Shown piece by piece: positions 1-8,099 of a stretch of 51,959 bases of DNA. The notes beneath the pieces were generated by a model. The model worked only from the letters and a program-made list of their open reading frames with translations. It did no database searches and was not told where the DNA came from. Source of the DNA: Novosphingobium sp. B 225. Lineage in GTDB: Bacteria; Pseudomonadota; Alphaproteobacteria; Sphingomonadales; Sphingomonadaceae. Within the stretch, counting starts at the first letter, position 1, and the number at the start of each line of letters is the position of its first letter. The position numbers and the translations under genes are program-made. The stretch lies in assembly GCF_002198665.1 (NCBI RefSeq), contig NZ_MWLM01000034.1:3188-55146 (forward strand). The letters are read 5' to 3'.

Positions 1-121
1 GTCCGGGGTGACGAGTTGATTTGGGTCCGCAATCTCGTCGTATCCGGACAGGCAGCTTTTCAGTCAGACTGACCTGATGGCTGGCGGCAGGCACGATGGA
101 ATTTGACCACGCGCTGCAGGG

Positions 122-766
122 TCACCCCTGCGGCTGGTCGCGGTAGAATTCCACCAGCATCCGCATCGGCCCGGTCACTTCGACGTGATGCCATGCCTGC
201 GGGGGGATTTCGGCGGGGCTGTCCGGTGTCACGTGTACCCGGCGCGGCGGGTCTTCGAACATCAGGTTGACGCTGCCCGCCAGCACGCGCAGCAGGCCCC
301 AGGTGCCCGGCTTGGTGTTATGGCGGCTGCGGATGGCTTGCGGCAGGCTCACCTCGTCCCATTCGGCCGTGATTTTGTAGGGCTGGGGCGAGGCCTTGGG
401 ATCAAGCCGAAAGAACAGCCCCAGTTGCAGGCTGTCAGCGATCAATGCCGCCTTGGCCTGCATCGCCGCAGCGCCCTGTTCGTTCAGCATGGCACTGGTC
501 ACTTCGCTCCACAGTGCCAGCCAGCGGGTGAACATCTCGGGCGTAATAGTGTTGCGGTGCCGGGCATGGGCGGCCATCGGACTGCCCTTGTACCGCCCGG
601 TCGAACGCATCACGGATGACCAGAACGCGACCAGTTTCTGCAGGTGATGCGGCCAGTCTGCGATCGCCTGATTGAACACCGGGCCAATCAGGGCATCTTC
701 GCGAACCCGCGCGTAGAACGCGGGGATCACCCGTTCGAGGTCAGCCTCGGTGAGGTGCGGGTGCAT
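122..766 (-). CDS. Group III truncated haemoglobin fused to a DUF1971-like cupin domain
   Basis: The N-terminal ~125 residues match group III truncated globins: the FYARVREDALIGPVF helix, then AHARH with the likely proximal haem His, then RWLALW. The C-terminal ~85 residues resemble the DUF1971/TehB-associated cupin (HNTKPGTWGLLRV near its start, PPQAWHHVE near its end). A cytoplasmic haem protein with a small-molecule-binding cupin is likely; the ligand is unknown. The ATG at 766 follows the engB stop by one base; an ATG at 781 would overlap engB by 14 bp. It is the last gene of the leftward engB cluster. Confidence 0.85.
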   Translation of the reverse strand: MHPHLTEADLERVIPAFYARVREDALIGPVFNQAIADWPHHLQKLVAFWSSVMRSTGRYKGSPMAAHARHRNTITPEMFTRWLALWSEVTSAMLNEQGAAAMQAKAALIADSLQLGLFFRLDPKASPQPYKITAEWDEVSLPQAIRSRHNTKPGTWGLLRVLAGSVNLMFEDPPRRVHVTPDSPAEIPPQAWHHVEVTGPMRMLVEFYRDQPQG

Positions 767-767
767 T

Positions 768-1400
768 TCAAATTCCCGCATCTTCCAGCACGGCAGTGCG
801 CAGTTCGGCGATACCCATGCCTTTTTCCGCGCTGGTCACCGAAACCACCGGGAACGCCGCCGGGTGTTTGCGCGCCTCGGCCTCGGTCGCGGCGAGCACT
901 GCGGCCAGTTCGCTGGCCTTGATCTTGTCGGCCTTGGTCAGCACCAGCCGGTAGCCGACTGCCGCTTCATCCAGCATCTTGAGCATGTCGAGATCGACCG
1001 GCTTGATCCCGTGGCGGCTGTCGATCAGCACCAGCGCGCGTTTCAGCACGACCCGCCCGCGCAGGAAATCGCGCACCAGCCGCTTCCATTGTTCGACCAC
1101 TTTCAGCGGGGCCTTGGCATAGCCATAGCCCGGCATGTCGACCAGCCGCATGACCGGCGGTTCGCCCACGTCAAAGAAGTTCAGCTCCTGCGTCCGCCCC
1201 GGCGTGACCGAGGCGCGGGCAAGCGCCTTGCGGCCGGTCAGCGCGTTGAGCAGCGAGCTTTTCCCGACGTTGGAACGCCCGGCAAAGGCAATCTCCGGCG
1301 CATCCGGATCGGGCAGGAATTGCAGCGCGGGCGCGCTTTTCAGGAACTGGATCGGCCCCGCGAACAGGCGGCGCGCCCGTTCGGCGGTATCGCTATCCAT
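768..1400 (-). CDS. engB: Ribosome biogenesis GTPase YihA/YsxC (EngB)
   Basis: A 210-aa TRAFAC GTPase needed for large-subunit assembly. G1 GRSNVGKS is at 41-48, G3 DMPG at 88-91 and G4 TKAD at 155-158. Length is normal for the family. It begins one base after the yidC stop, so it is probably co-transcribed with yidC, yidD, rnpA and rpmH, a grouping common in Proteobacteria. Confidence 0.97.
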   Translation of the reverse strand: MDSDTAERARRLFAGPIQFLKSAPALQFLPDPDAPEIAFAGRSNVGKSSLLNALTGRKALARASVTPGRTQELNFFDVGEPPVMRLVDMPGYGYAKAPLKVVEQWKRLVRDFLRGRVVLKRALVLIDSRHGIKPVDLDMLKMLDEAAVGYRLVLTKADKIKASELAAVLAATEAEARKHPAAFPVVSVTSAEKGMGIAELRTAVLEDAGI

Positions 1401-1401
1401 C

Positions 1402-3186
1402 TTACTTGCCCCGTTCCTGCTTGCGCTTGAAATCGGCCGCGTCCTTGTCAGCCTGGGCCTTGAGCGCGGGGTTCTTGTGATAGAGATAGGCTTGCTGCGC
1501 GATCGCCAGCACGTTCGAGGTGATCCAGTAGATCAGCAGCCCGGCTGCAAACGGCGCCATGATGAACATCATCATCCACGGCATGATCGCGAACATCTGT
1601 TGCTGCACCGGATCCATCTGCGCGGGGTTCAGCTTGAACTGCAGCCACATGGTGATCCCCAGCAGGATCGCCAGAATGCCGATCGCGAGGAAAGCCGGGG
1701 GGGTGAACGGCAGCAGCCCGAACAGGTTCAGCACGTGCAGCGGATCGGGCGCGGACAGGTCCTTGATCCACAGCACGAACGGCTGGTGGCGCATTTCGAT
1801 CGCCAGGGTCAGCACCTTGTACAGCGCGAAGAACACCGGGATCTGCAGGAAGATCGGCAGACACCCGGCCAGCGGGTTGACGCCCTCTTTCTTGTAGAGC
1901 GCCATGATTTCTTCTTGCTGCTTGGGCTTGTCGTCCTTGTAGCGGTCCTGGATCGCCTTCATCTTGGGCTGGATCGCCTTCATCGCGGCCATGCTGGCGA
2001 ACTGGCGCTGGGCAATCGGGAACATCACCCCGCGCACGATCACCGTCAGCAGCATGATCGCCACGCCAAAGTTGTCAACGGCGGAAAACAGCGATTTCAG
2101 CAGCAGCAGGATCGGCTTTTCGAACCAGCGGAACCAGCCCCAGTCAATCGCCAGGCTGAAATTGGTGATCCCGCTGGCCTCATAGGCATCCAGCACCTTG
2201 CTTTCCTTGGCCCCGGCGAACAGCCGCGTGGTGCGCGCCCACTGCTTGCCCGGAGCAATCGCGGCGACCGGATAAAGCATGTCGGCGCGGAAAGTCTGGT
2301 TGCCCATCGATCGGAACGTGGCGGCCGCATCCTGCCTGTCCGGGATCAGCGTGCTCATCCAGTAGATGTCGGTAAAGCCAACCCAGTCGGTCTTGCCGGT
2401 GGCGGCGATCTGGCCCGTTTCGGCCAGATCGCTGTAATTGGGTTCGAACTGGACCTTGCCGTCAAACGCGCCGAACGGGCCGGAATGGAGGTTCCAGATA
2501 TCGGTGCTCATCGTCCGGTCGGTGCGGTTGATCAGCGCGAAGGGCTGGACTGCCACCGGCGCGCCGCCGACATTGCTGACCGTCTGGGTGACAGTGATCA
2601 TGTAATCGGCGTCAATGTGATAGGTCAGCGCAAAGTTCAGCCCCGCGCCGTTGGTCCAGCTTAGCGTGACCGGGGTCTGCGGGGTCAACCGCGCGCCCGC
2701 CGGTGCGGTCCACAGCGTACCCATGTTGGGCAGGGCCACGTTCTGGCCAACCCAGCCAAATTGCGCGAACTGCTGCGCCGGAGTGCCCGCCGGGGAATAG
2801 ACCCGCTGCGGCCCGCTGTCTTTCTCTACCGTGGCGGTGTGGCGGTTGGTGACGAGGTCATCGACCACCGCGCCGGCCAGATTGATCGAACCCGACAGGC
2901 CCGGGGCCTGGATCGGCACGCGCGCGCCCGATGCCAGCGCGGTCTTCAGATCCTTGGTTTCCAGCGCCTGATCGGCCGGGCTGGTCAACCCGCCATCGCG
3001 GCTGTGCGTGGGCGCGGCGCTGGCCCCGGCCCCGGCAGCGGGACTGGCAGAGGCGCTGGCGGCGGCCGCGGGCTGGGCCTTGTGCGCGTTGGGATAGAGA
3101 TAGCGCATCCCCGCATCCCAGCCGAACAGGATCAGCGCGGTCAGCACTATGGCCAGGATCATGTTACGCTGGTTCTGGCTGTCCAC
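1402..3186 (-). CDS. yidC: Membrane protein insertase YidC
   Basis: A 594-aa inner-membrane insertase that works alone or with SecYEG. An N-terminal TM segment (about 8-24) is followed by an Ala/Ser/Pro-rich linker, a large periplasmic domain, and the conserved C-terminal TM bundle with the intramembrane Arg (TVIVRGVMFPI) and a positively charged cytoplasmic hairpin (QRQFASMAAMKAIQPKMK). The C-terminus is Lys/Arg-rich, as expected for ribosome contact. It sits between yidD and engB in the conserved order. Confidence 0.98.
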   Translation of the reverse strand: MDSQNQRNMILAIVLTALILFGWDAGMRYLYPNAHKAQPAAAASASASPAAGAGASAAPTHSRDGGLTSPADQALETKDLKTALASGARVPIQAPGLSGSINLAGAVVDDLVTNRHTATVEKDSGPQRVYSPAGTPAQQFAQFGWVGQNVALPNMGTLWTAPAGARLTPQTPVTLSWTNGAGLNFALTYHIDADYMITVTQTVSNVGGAPVAVQPFALINRTDRTMSTDIWNLHSGPFGAFDGKVQFEPNYSDLAETGQIAATGKTDWVGFTDIYWMSTLIPDRQDAAATFRSMGNQTFRADMLYPVAAIAPGKQWARTTRLFAGAKESKVLDAYEASGITNFSLAIDWGWFRWFEKPILLLLKSLFSAVDNFGVAIMLLTVIVRGVMFPIAQRQFASMAAMKAIQPKMKAIQDRYKDDKPKQQEEIMALYKKEGVNPLAGCLPIFLQIPVFFALYKVLTLAIEMRHQPFVLWIKDLSAPDPLHVLNLFGLLPFTPPAFLAIGILAILLGITMWLQFKLNPAQMDPVQQQMFAIMPWMMMFIMAPFAAGLLIYWITSNVLAIAQQAYLYHKNPALKAQADKDAADFKRKQERGK

Positions 3187-3260
3187 GATGCTCTTCCTGT
3201 CTTCCTGCCTGATCGTCTGTAGATGGGGGTGTGTGTTACAAGGTCAAGACACTGGCGCGC

Positions 3261-3470
3261 TTATGGCACCGGATCATAACCGTGTCCCCCCCAAGGGTGG
3301 CAGCGCAATAGCCGCTTGAGCGCCAGCCAACCACCCTTAATCGCGCCATGCTTTTCCAGCGCCTCAATCGCATATTGCGAGCACGACGGGGCATAGCGGC
3401 ATGACGGCGGGAGAATGCGCGACGGCCCCAGTTGCCACCCGCGCGCGATCAGGATCAGCAGGCGTTTCAC
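3261..3470 (-). CDS. yidD: Membrane protein insertion efficiency factor YidD
   Basis: A 69-aa protein with the family signature [19 protein letters not shown] followed by [12 protein letters not shown] at the C-terminus. It starts inside the last four bases of rnpA (ATGA overlap), which implies translational coupling. The N-terminal half is amphipathic and probably lies on the membrane. It is thought to assist YidC-dependent insertion. Confidence 0.96.
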   Translation of the reverse strand: MKRLLILIARGWQLGPSRILPPSCRYAPSCSQYAIEALEKHGAIKGGWLALKRLLRCHPWGGHGYDPVP

Positions 3471-3820
3471 TTGCGCGGCCTGCGCGGCGGATCGCCTTTG
3501 CCCGCCGCCGCGCGGGCGAGCGCGGCGGTGAGTTCCTGGCGGAGCAGGGCAAAATCACGCTCGACCCCGCCTTCGCGGCCGATCAGCACGTGATCGTGGC
3601 CGGGCAGGCCCTCGGTCGGCAAAGCCGCGCGCAGCAGTTCGCGGAACCGGCGCTTCATCCGGTTGCGGACCACCGCATTGCCGATCTTCTTGGTGACTGT
3701 GATGCCAAAGCGCATCGATTCGCCGCCATTGGGCCGCGCAAGCAAAACAAAACCGGGACGTGCGACACGCAAGCCCCGGTTTGCAGCCAGAAAATCGGCC
3801 CTTCTGGTAAGGACCGACAT
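3467..3820 (-). CDS. rnpA: Ribonuclease P protein component
   Basis: A 117-aa basic protein that pairs with the RNase P RNA to cut tRNA 5' leaders. The RNR signature ([13 protein letters not shown]) lies at about residues 50-62. It begins 14 bases downstream of the rpmH stop and overlaps yidD by 4 bp. The Pro/Arg-rich tail is typical of the family. Confidence 0.97.
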   Translation of the reverse strand: MSVLTRRADFLAANRGLRVARPGFVLLARPNGGESMRFGITVTKKIGNAVVRNRMKRRFRELLRAALPTEGLPGHDHVLIGREGGVERDFALLRQELTAALARAAAGKGDPPRRPRK

Positions 3821-3834
3821 CTTGGTAGTCTCGC

Positions 3835-3969
3835 TCAGGCCGAGAGCTTCTTGCGACCGCGAGCGCGGCGGGCGCGCAGGATATTGCGGCCGCCAACCGT
3901 TGCCGAACGCGTGCGGAAGCCGTGACGGCGGGCGCGAACAAGGTTGCTGGGCTGGAAAGTGCGCTTCAT
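3835..3969 (-). CDS. rpmH: 50S ribosomal protein L34
   Basis: A 44-aa, Arg-rich protein starting [19 protein letters not shown] and ending [10 protein letters not shown], the full L34 pattern. It is too short for most ORF cut-offs. It is the first gene of the rpmH-rnpA-yidD-yidC-engB run; no dnaA is adjacent on the other side. Confidence 0.98.
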   Translation of the reverse strand: MKRTFQPSNLVRARRHGFRTRSATVGGRNILRARRARGRKKLSA

Positions 3970-4086
3970 TGCAGTTGCCTTCAAATCGATACGAACGGGC
4001 TGCCGACGTGGCGACAGCTGGAATAGAGAGGCGGGCCGTTAACGGAGCGCCGGGGCCGAGTCAAGGGATTCGGGTGCGCCCAGCCC

Positions 4087-4761
4087 TCAGTCAAGCCGGA
4101 CCCATTTGGCCATGTCCGGCGCGCCCAGCCACAGGGCGCTTTCGAACGGGACCGAATTGGTCATGGCATAGAACCCCTTCGCCTCTGCCGGGGTCATGCC
4201 CATTTCGGCATAATAGTCCAGATAGGCGCGGTTTTCCGGGGCATTTTCAGGATAGTCGCGGGCCTCGCGGCCATCCTCATCCGCCCAGGAATGGACCGCG
4301 AATTCGCTGCCCGGATCGGCAATCCGCCGCGCACCGGCCAGGAACAGTTCAACTCCGCCCGAACGGACCGAACCCCCGGCGGGGACATGGGTGGCAATGC
4401 CGCGCGCATGAATCAGCCGCCCCAGGGCCAGATTGGCGCGGTCATCCTCGGTGCCGGGGCAATCGATCATCTCGATCAGCGAAACGCCGGGGAAGGCCTT
4501 GAGCAAGGCGGCGAACTGCGCCGGGCTGCGCGCATCGGTCACATCGACCAGCGCGACGCGGCTGGCATCGAGCACCCGGAACGGCCCGAATCGCGCAATC
4601 CCTTGCGGGATCGCCGCTGGCGCGCTGGCGACAAAGCGTTCGGAGCCGCCATTGCTGACAAACACCGTTTCCTCGGTCACATCGCTGATGACCTGCTGTG
4701 CCGCAGCCGGATGGGCCGCAAGGGCCAGCAGGGACAGGAACAGGGCGATCAGCTTGCGCAT
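4087..4761 (-). CDS. Secreted protein, possible ClpP/crotonase-like fold (COG3904-like)
   Basis: 224 aa from the ATG at 4761, which gives a clean signal peptide (MRKLIALFLSLLALAAHPAAAQQ). The body has alternating beta/alpha segments with GGSVRSGGVELFLAGARR and a later FAVHSW, reminiscent of periplasmic ClpP-like proteins in which a Ser follows a small-residue loop. Here the usual SAC motif is replaced by RSGG, so catalysis is uncertain. The family call is by eye only. Confidence 0.6.
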   Translation of the reverse strand: MRKLIALFLSLLALAAHPAAAQQVISDVTEETVFVSNGGSERFVASAPAAIPQGIARFGPFRVLDASRVALVDVTDARSPAQFAALLKAFPGVSLIEMIDCPGTEDDRANLALGRLIHARGIATHVPAGGSVRSGGVELFLAGARRIADPGSEFAVHSWADEDGREARDYPENAPENRAYLDYYAEMGMTPAEAKGFYAMTNSVPFESALWLGAPDMAKWVRLD

Positions 4762-4814
4762 GGGCAGCTTATCGCAGCCGGGCACTTGCGCGAATCCCAA
4801 GGTAAAAGGTTAAG

Positions 4815-4882
4815 ATGGAGTTCGCGCAAAGGTCGCAACGCGGCCCGCTTTGCAACCTTTGTGCCTTTGCGCGAACCCATAA
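4815..4882. repeat. Imperfect inverted repeat of the 'TTCGCGCAAAGG' type
   Basis: GAGTTCGCGCAAAGG at the left is mirrored by CCTTTGCGCGAACCC at the right, with a second inner pair (GCAACG/TTGCAA). It lies between the secreted-protein gene and comM. A related unit occurs at 29221-29396. Confidence 0.7.
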
Positions 4883-4968
4883 ATCCGGACCATTCCGGTG
4901 CTATGGCTCGACACCGCCCTGGCACTGCGCCATGACTTGCACTTACGTAGTAACGCAGGGGGCTTTAC

Positions 4969-5693
4969 TTGGTCGCGCTGGTTCAGACGGTGGCTTATCT
5001 TGGGCTGGAGGCGCGCTCGGTTGAGGTGCAGTGCCAGATCGCGCCAGGCCTGCCCAAGTTCAATCTGGTCGGCCTGCCGGACAAGGCGGTGAATGAAAGC
5101 CGCGAACGGGTGCATTCGGCGCTGGCCGCGATGGGGCTCTCGCTCCCGCCCAAGCGGATCACGATCAACCTCTCTCCCGCCGATCTGCCCAAGGAGGGCT
5201 CGCATTACGATCTGCCGATCGCGCTGGCCCTGCTCGCCGCGATGGGGGTGACCGATGCGGAGCAGCTGACCGATTTCGTCGCGGTGGGGGAACTGGCGCT
5301 GGATGGGCGGATCGTGCCCACGCCGGGCGTGCTGCTCGCCGCGATCCATGCCAGCGGGCTCGACAAAGGGCTGATCTGCCCCGCCGCGCAAGGGAGCGAG
5401 GCTAGCTGGGCGAGCGGAGTGCCGGTGCTGGCCGCGCCGGATATCATCAGCCTGCTCAACCACCTCAAAGGCGTGCAGCAACTGCTCCCGCCCCCGCCCG
5501 GCGTGGCAGACGCGCCCGCGCATGGGCCTGACCTGAAGCAGGTCAAAGGGCAGGAGACCGCCAAACGCGCTCTGGAAATCGCCGCTGCCGGAGGGCACAA
5601 CCTGCTGATGATCGGGCCGCCGGGCGCGGGCAAAAGCCTGCTGGCCAGCTGTCTGCCCGGGATCCTGCCCGATCTGACCGCGGCTGAGGCGCT
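4969..5693 (+). pseudogene. comM: comM (Mg-chelatase-like AAA+ protein), 5' part, interrupted
   Basis: The first ~241 residues of a YifB/ComM protein, beginning at a TTG after an AGGGGG-type ribosome site (MVALVQTVAYLGLEARSVEV). It contains the N-terminal Lon-protease-like fold and the Walker A loop GPPGAGKS, then is cut in the middle of the AAA+ domain (ILPDLTAAEAL) by the element at 5694. Translation runs four residues into the element and stops at TAG 5704-5706. ComM is a branch-migration helicase used in natural transformation. The rest is at 9666-10457. Confidence 0.95.
5686..5693. repeat. Target-site duplication, left copy (GAGGCGCT)
   Basis: The eight bases GAGGCGCT flank the element on both sides (second copy 9666-9673). 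Removing the element and one copy restores the comM frame ...AAEALEVSMV..., which proves the insertion point. Eight base pairs is the usual duplication length for the IS1595 family. Confidence 0.95.
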
Positions 5694-5718
5694 CGGCATT
5701 ATGTAGCAAACGCACCAA
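5694..5718 (+). repeat. Left terminal inverted repeat (25 bp)
   Basis: Begins CGGCATTATGTAGC and ends GCACCAA. It is a perfect reverse complement of 9641-9665. Just inside, AATGCT occurs at both ends with a small offset, a possible subterminal transposase contact. Confidence 0.93.
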
Positions 5719-5761
5719 GACAATGCTAGATGTAATCGCCTGCGGTGCGTAATGTCTGCAT

Positions 5762-6196
5762 ATGACGGACTACATGGTAGAGGGCCTAATCAAGCGCCGC
5801 GCGGCCTTGGCTGGCGATATGAAGCGGGCACAGGCCGAACTGGCACAGATGGCCCGCGATCTGGAAACACTGGACGGGGCACTGCGCATTGTCGCGCCAG
5901 AACTGGACCTGCCTGCCATCGCCCCAAAGATGGTCAAGCCGCCAGAGGATTGGTCCAAGCGCGGAGAAATGTCCCGACAGGTGCTGACTATGCTCCGCCT
6001 GTCCAAGAAGCCCCTCACAAGCCGCGAGATCGCCGCACAGATGATTGTGGACCGGGGACTAGCTGCCACCCCCAAGCTGGTGAACTTGATGACGCGGCGC
6101 GTTGCAGGGTGCCTGCGCGATCAGCGGGATAAGGGGCGGGTGGAGAACGCGCCACAGAGGGGCGGAATGTGGTTGGAGTGGAGGACGGCCAGATGA
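5762..6196 (+). CDS. Passenger gene: coiled-coil plus winged-helix protein, unknown function
   Basis: 144 aa. Residues about 8-45 are Ala/Leu/Glu-rich and heptad-like (RRAALAGDMKRAQAELAQM), so probably coiled coil. Residues about 70-140 read as a winged helix (SKKPLTSREIAAQM, then RRVAGCLRDQRDKGRVE and a terminal GMWLEW wing). It lies 43 bases inside the left inverted repeat and may be read from an outward or host promoter. It could regulate the cassette or bind DNA ends; I do not recognise a named family. Confidence 0.75.
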   Translation: MTDYMVEGLIKRRAALAGDMKRAQAELAQMARDLETLDGALRIVAPELDLPAIAPKMVKPPEDWSKRGEMSRQVLTMLRLSKKPLTSREIAAQMIVDRGLAATPKLVNLMTRRVAGCLRDQRDKGRVENAPQRGGMWLEWRTAR

Positions 6197-6240
6197 ATGA
6201 CCGTCCTCCCTGTAACGGACCGCTAAGCGCAGCCCCGCAG

Positions 6241-6534
6241 TTAAGCGGCTGCCTGACTTGGTGTCACGTTGTTCGACAGCCAAGCCTTTGCTGTGGCAGT
6301 CGCCCCTTGAGTGACTGCCCAGTCCGATCCCTTCTTCAATTCAACGACCGTGACAAGATCATCGCGCTGCATCTTGCTCAGAACGATGTCACGAACAGTT
6401 CCAGCTGGCCCGGCTAGATTCGCCAGCCACACCGATTCAGAGAGCCGGACGGCATTCCATGAAGACATAAGGTGGTAGAGTGCCGCATAGTTACGCGGCG
6501 GCTTATTGTCGTATGTGATGAGGTATTGAGCCAT
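6241..6534 (-). CDS. Passenger gene: Cas2/SinR-like ferredoxin-fold protein
   Basis: 97 aa, starting MAQYLITYDNKPPRNY. The hydrophobic first strand ending in TYD (Asp9) is the Cas2/VapD-type signature, followed by YAALYHLMSSW, SVWL and DDLVTVVEL, the pattern of the SinR family of stand-alone Cas2-like proteins. There is no CRISPR array or Cas1 nearby, so a CRISPR role is unlikely; a nuclease or toxin-like role is possible. It starts 4 bases after the zinc-ribbon gene, so the two form an operon. Confidence 0.75.
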   Translation of the reverse strand: MAQYLITYDNKPPRNYAALYHLMSSWNAVRLSESVWLANLAGPAGTVRDIVLSKMQRDDLVTVVELKKGSDWAVTQGATATAKAWLSNNVTPSQAAA

Positions 6535-6538
6535 GATC

Positions 6539-6823
6539 TTAGATCCCCAAATCAGTGCAGACCCAGCGGAAGCTGCGGTTCGGAGCCTGTTGCGGCTTGA
6601 ACTGGATGAAGCGGTTTCCGCGAGTAGCCTCGGAGAGGCCCTTCGCGAGCGACTTGTGCATGAGATGCACTGCATACTCGCGAACGGAGTCCATGACCTT
6701 ATCGAAGCGGTCGTAACGACCACACCGGGGACAGGTCACCTTATCGTTGGATTTAGGGTTGGGCACGGTTTCCACCGCGCACTTGCAGCTGCCACAAAGG
6801 ACAGTCGTTTCACTCTTACTCAT
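6539..6823 (-). CDS. Passenger gene: four-Cys zinc-ribbon protein, unknown function
   Basis: 94 aa from the ATG at 6823 (MSKSETTVLCGSCK). Cys10/Cys13 and Cys31/Cys34 form two CxxC knuckles of a zinc ribbon; the rest is a basic helix (VREYAVHLMHKSLAKGL) and an aromatic tail (RSFRWVCTDLGI). A longer reading from 6934 adds 37 residues that look non-coding. It is the first gene of a two-gene leftward unit with the Cas2-like gene, and may be its nucleic-acid-binding partner or antidote. Confidence 0.7.
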   Translation of the reverse strand: MSKSETTVLCGSCKCAVETVPNPKSNDKVTCPRCGRYDRFDKVMDSVREYAVHLMHKSLAKGLSEATRGNRFIQFKPQQAPNRSFRWVCTDLGI

Positions 6824-6938
6824 TAGTTTCACGTCCTTGTATTGGGCGTGAAACGGCGGGTTGACCTTGGGTTGCGAGGGGTGTAACACCTGATCGCTAG
6901 CAAAATTCGACCCGCCGCCACGCGGGTTTCTCAAACAA

Positions 6939-6970
6939 AAGCCCTCAGACGCTCCAACGTCTGAGGGCTT
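6939..6970 (-). terminator. Strong hairpin terminator, AAGCCCTCAGACG stem
   Basis: A perfect 13-bp inverted repeat with a 6-base loop (arms 6939-6951 and 6958-6970). It ends the leftward transposase transcript at 7039. A-run and T-run flanks suit both directions, and it separates the transposase from the zinc-ribbon/Cas2-like pair. Confidence 0.85.
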
Positions 6971-7038
6971 TACGTTTACTGGATATTAACCTTCTTGTCG
7001 AGTCGGCTGTTCCCGAAACGTCTCCGGAACAGTTTGTA

Positions 7039-7995
7039 TCAGTCAGCCCTCTGCCAGTACCCAGCCCACCGGCGCGATACCCGGCTAGCCATCGCAGCCA
7101 TCCCGACAATCGCAGTCTGATTGCCGTTGCACACGCGGCGGTTATCCTCGCGCCATGAAGCCTCTGCGGCGTAGCTGGCGAGATACGGCCCTGCGATATG
7201 GTGGTGCGTACCGATTTCCATCCGGCGAAGGCGCGAGAAGAACGATTCCGCCTGATTGGTGCAGGCGATGCCATCCGAATACGAGTGCTGGTGGTTGATC
7301 CGGAAGGTTTCGAACTTCGCGTGGAGTTCATCCCAGTGCGAGGCTTCATCGGCGTGGACGGTGGACATGTGGTGAATGCGTGATGCAACTATCTCGCCGC
7401 CCTTGGCTTCGCTCTTGGCAACCACGGTGAGGCTTTCGCCGCCACGTTCGCGACCGACAACTACGACCTGGCGCTTGCCGGTTTGATAGATCGCAAGGCG
7501 GCGGTCGCGGCGTTCGGTCTTGCGGTTGGCAGGGCGAATGTGCCCGCCGAAATATGCGCCGTCCACTTCGACTTCGCCGGTCAAAATCTGCCCAGCATCC
7601 TCAAGCGCCATCGCTTCGCGCAGCTTGTGCGAGAGAACGAACGCGGTCTTGTACTGCACGTCCAGATCGCGGCTGACTTGCAGGGCTGACACGCCCTTAG
7701 CGCCGTTCACAAAGATCACGATAGCGGCCAGCAGATCGGTGTAGGACAGCTTGCGCGAGGCGAAGATGGTCCCGCTGGTGACGCTGAACTGGTGATAGCA
7801 GCCGACGCACTTGAACTTGCGGCGCGAGGTGATGTTGTAAGTTTCGGTGCAGCCGCAACGCGGGCACACGGCCTCGCCTTCCGTTTCGGGCCAGCGCATC
7901 TGGCAGAAGGTCTGATAGGCCACATCCTCGCCCATGCGGAAAACCTTCTTGAGGCTCAGCGAGCGGGCGGCGGAGGAGAGGAGAAAGTGTTGCAT
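7039..7995 (-). CDS. IS1595-family (ISXO2-like) transposase
   Basis: 318 aa from MQHFLLSSAARSL at 7995. An N-terminal zinc ribbon (CPRCGCTETY...FKCVGC) typical of the family precedes the RNase-H-like core with acidic residues in EVEVDGAYFGG and TVHADE and a third in NQAESFFSRLRR. An upstream in-frame extension to 8088 covers an operator-like palindrome and is unlikely to be translated. All catalytic regions look intact. Confidence 0.95.
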   Translation of the reverse strand: MQHFLLSSAARSLSLKKVFRMGEDVAYQTFCQMRWPETEGEAVCPRCGCTETYNITSRRKFKCVGCYHQFSVTSGTIFASRKLSYTDLLAAIVIFVNGAKGVSALQVSRDLDVQYKTAFVLSHKLREAMALEDAGQILTGEVEVDGAYFGGHIRPANRKTERRDRRLAIYQTGKRQVVVVGRERGGESLTVVAKSEAKGGEIVASRIHHMSTVHADEASHWDELHAKFETFRINHQHSYSDGIACTNQAESFFSRLRRMEIGTHHHIAGPYLASYAAEASWREDNRRVCNGNQTAIVGMAAMASRVSRRWAGYWQRAD

Positions 7996-8074
7996 GCCAT
8001 CATTTCCGATACGTTGGTATCGTATATGATGGCATAATGTAGCGTTGTCAATGGCAATAGTATCGCGTATGATG
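7994..8074. promoter_or_regulatory. Nested palindromic operator cluster between transposase and DUF6471 gene
   Basis: ATGCCATCAT (7994-8003) and ATGATGGCAT (8026-8035) form an outer 10-bp inverted repeat that covers the transposase start codon. CGATAC (8007-8012) and GTATCG (8017-8022) form an inner one. The half GTATCG-N3-ATGATG recurs directly at 8060-8074. This is the layout of a shared, repressed divergent promoter; the likely binder is the DUF6471 protein. Confidence 0.7.
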
Positions 8075-8099
8075 ACAAAATGCATCATAGGAGCGACGA

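Noticed and set aside
1..121. Possible partial gene at the left edge
   Set aside because: Short, no start or recognisable protein on either strand; only a weak GTCCGG/CCGGAC inverted word.
1135..2664. Long rightward ORF opposite engB/yidC
   Set aside because: It is the antisense shadow of two certain genes and has the His/Gln/Arg-rich composition of such frames.
6241..6534. CRISPR-Cas remnant (Cas2)
   Set aside because: No repeat-spacer array, Cas1 or other cas gene is present; the protein fits the stand-alone SinR-type group better.
7996..8088. N-terminal extension of the transposase
   Set aside because: The extra residues are encoded by the palindromic control region and lack a ribosome site; family members begin at the MQHFLLS-type start.
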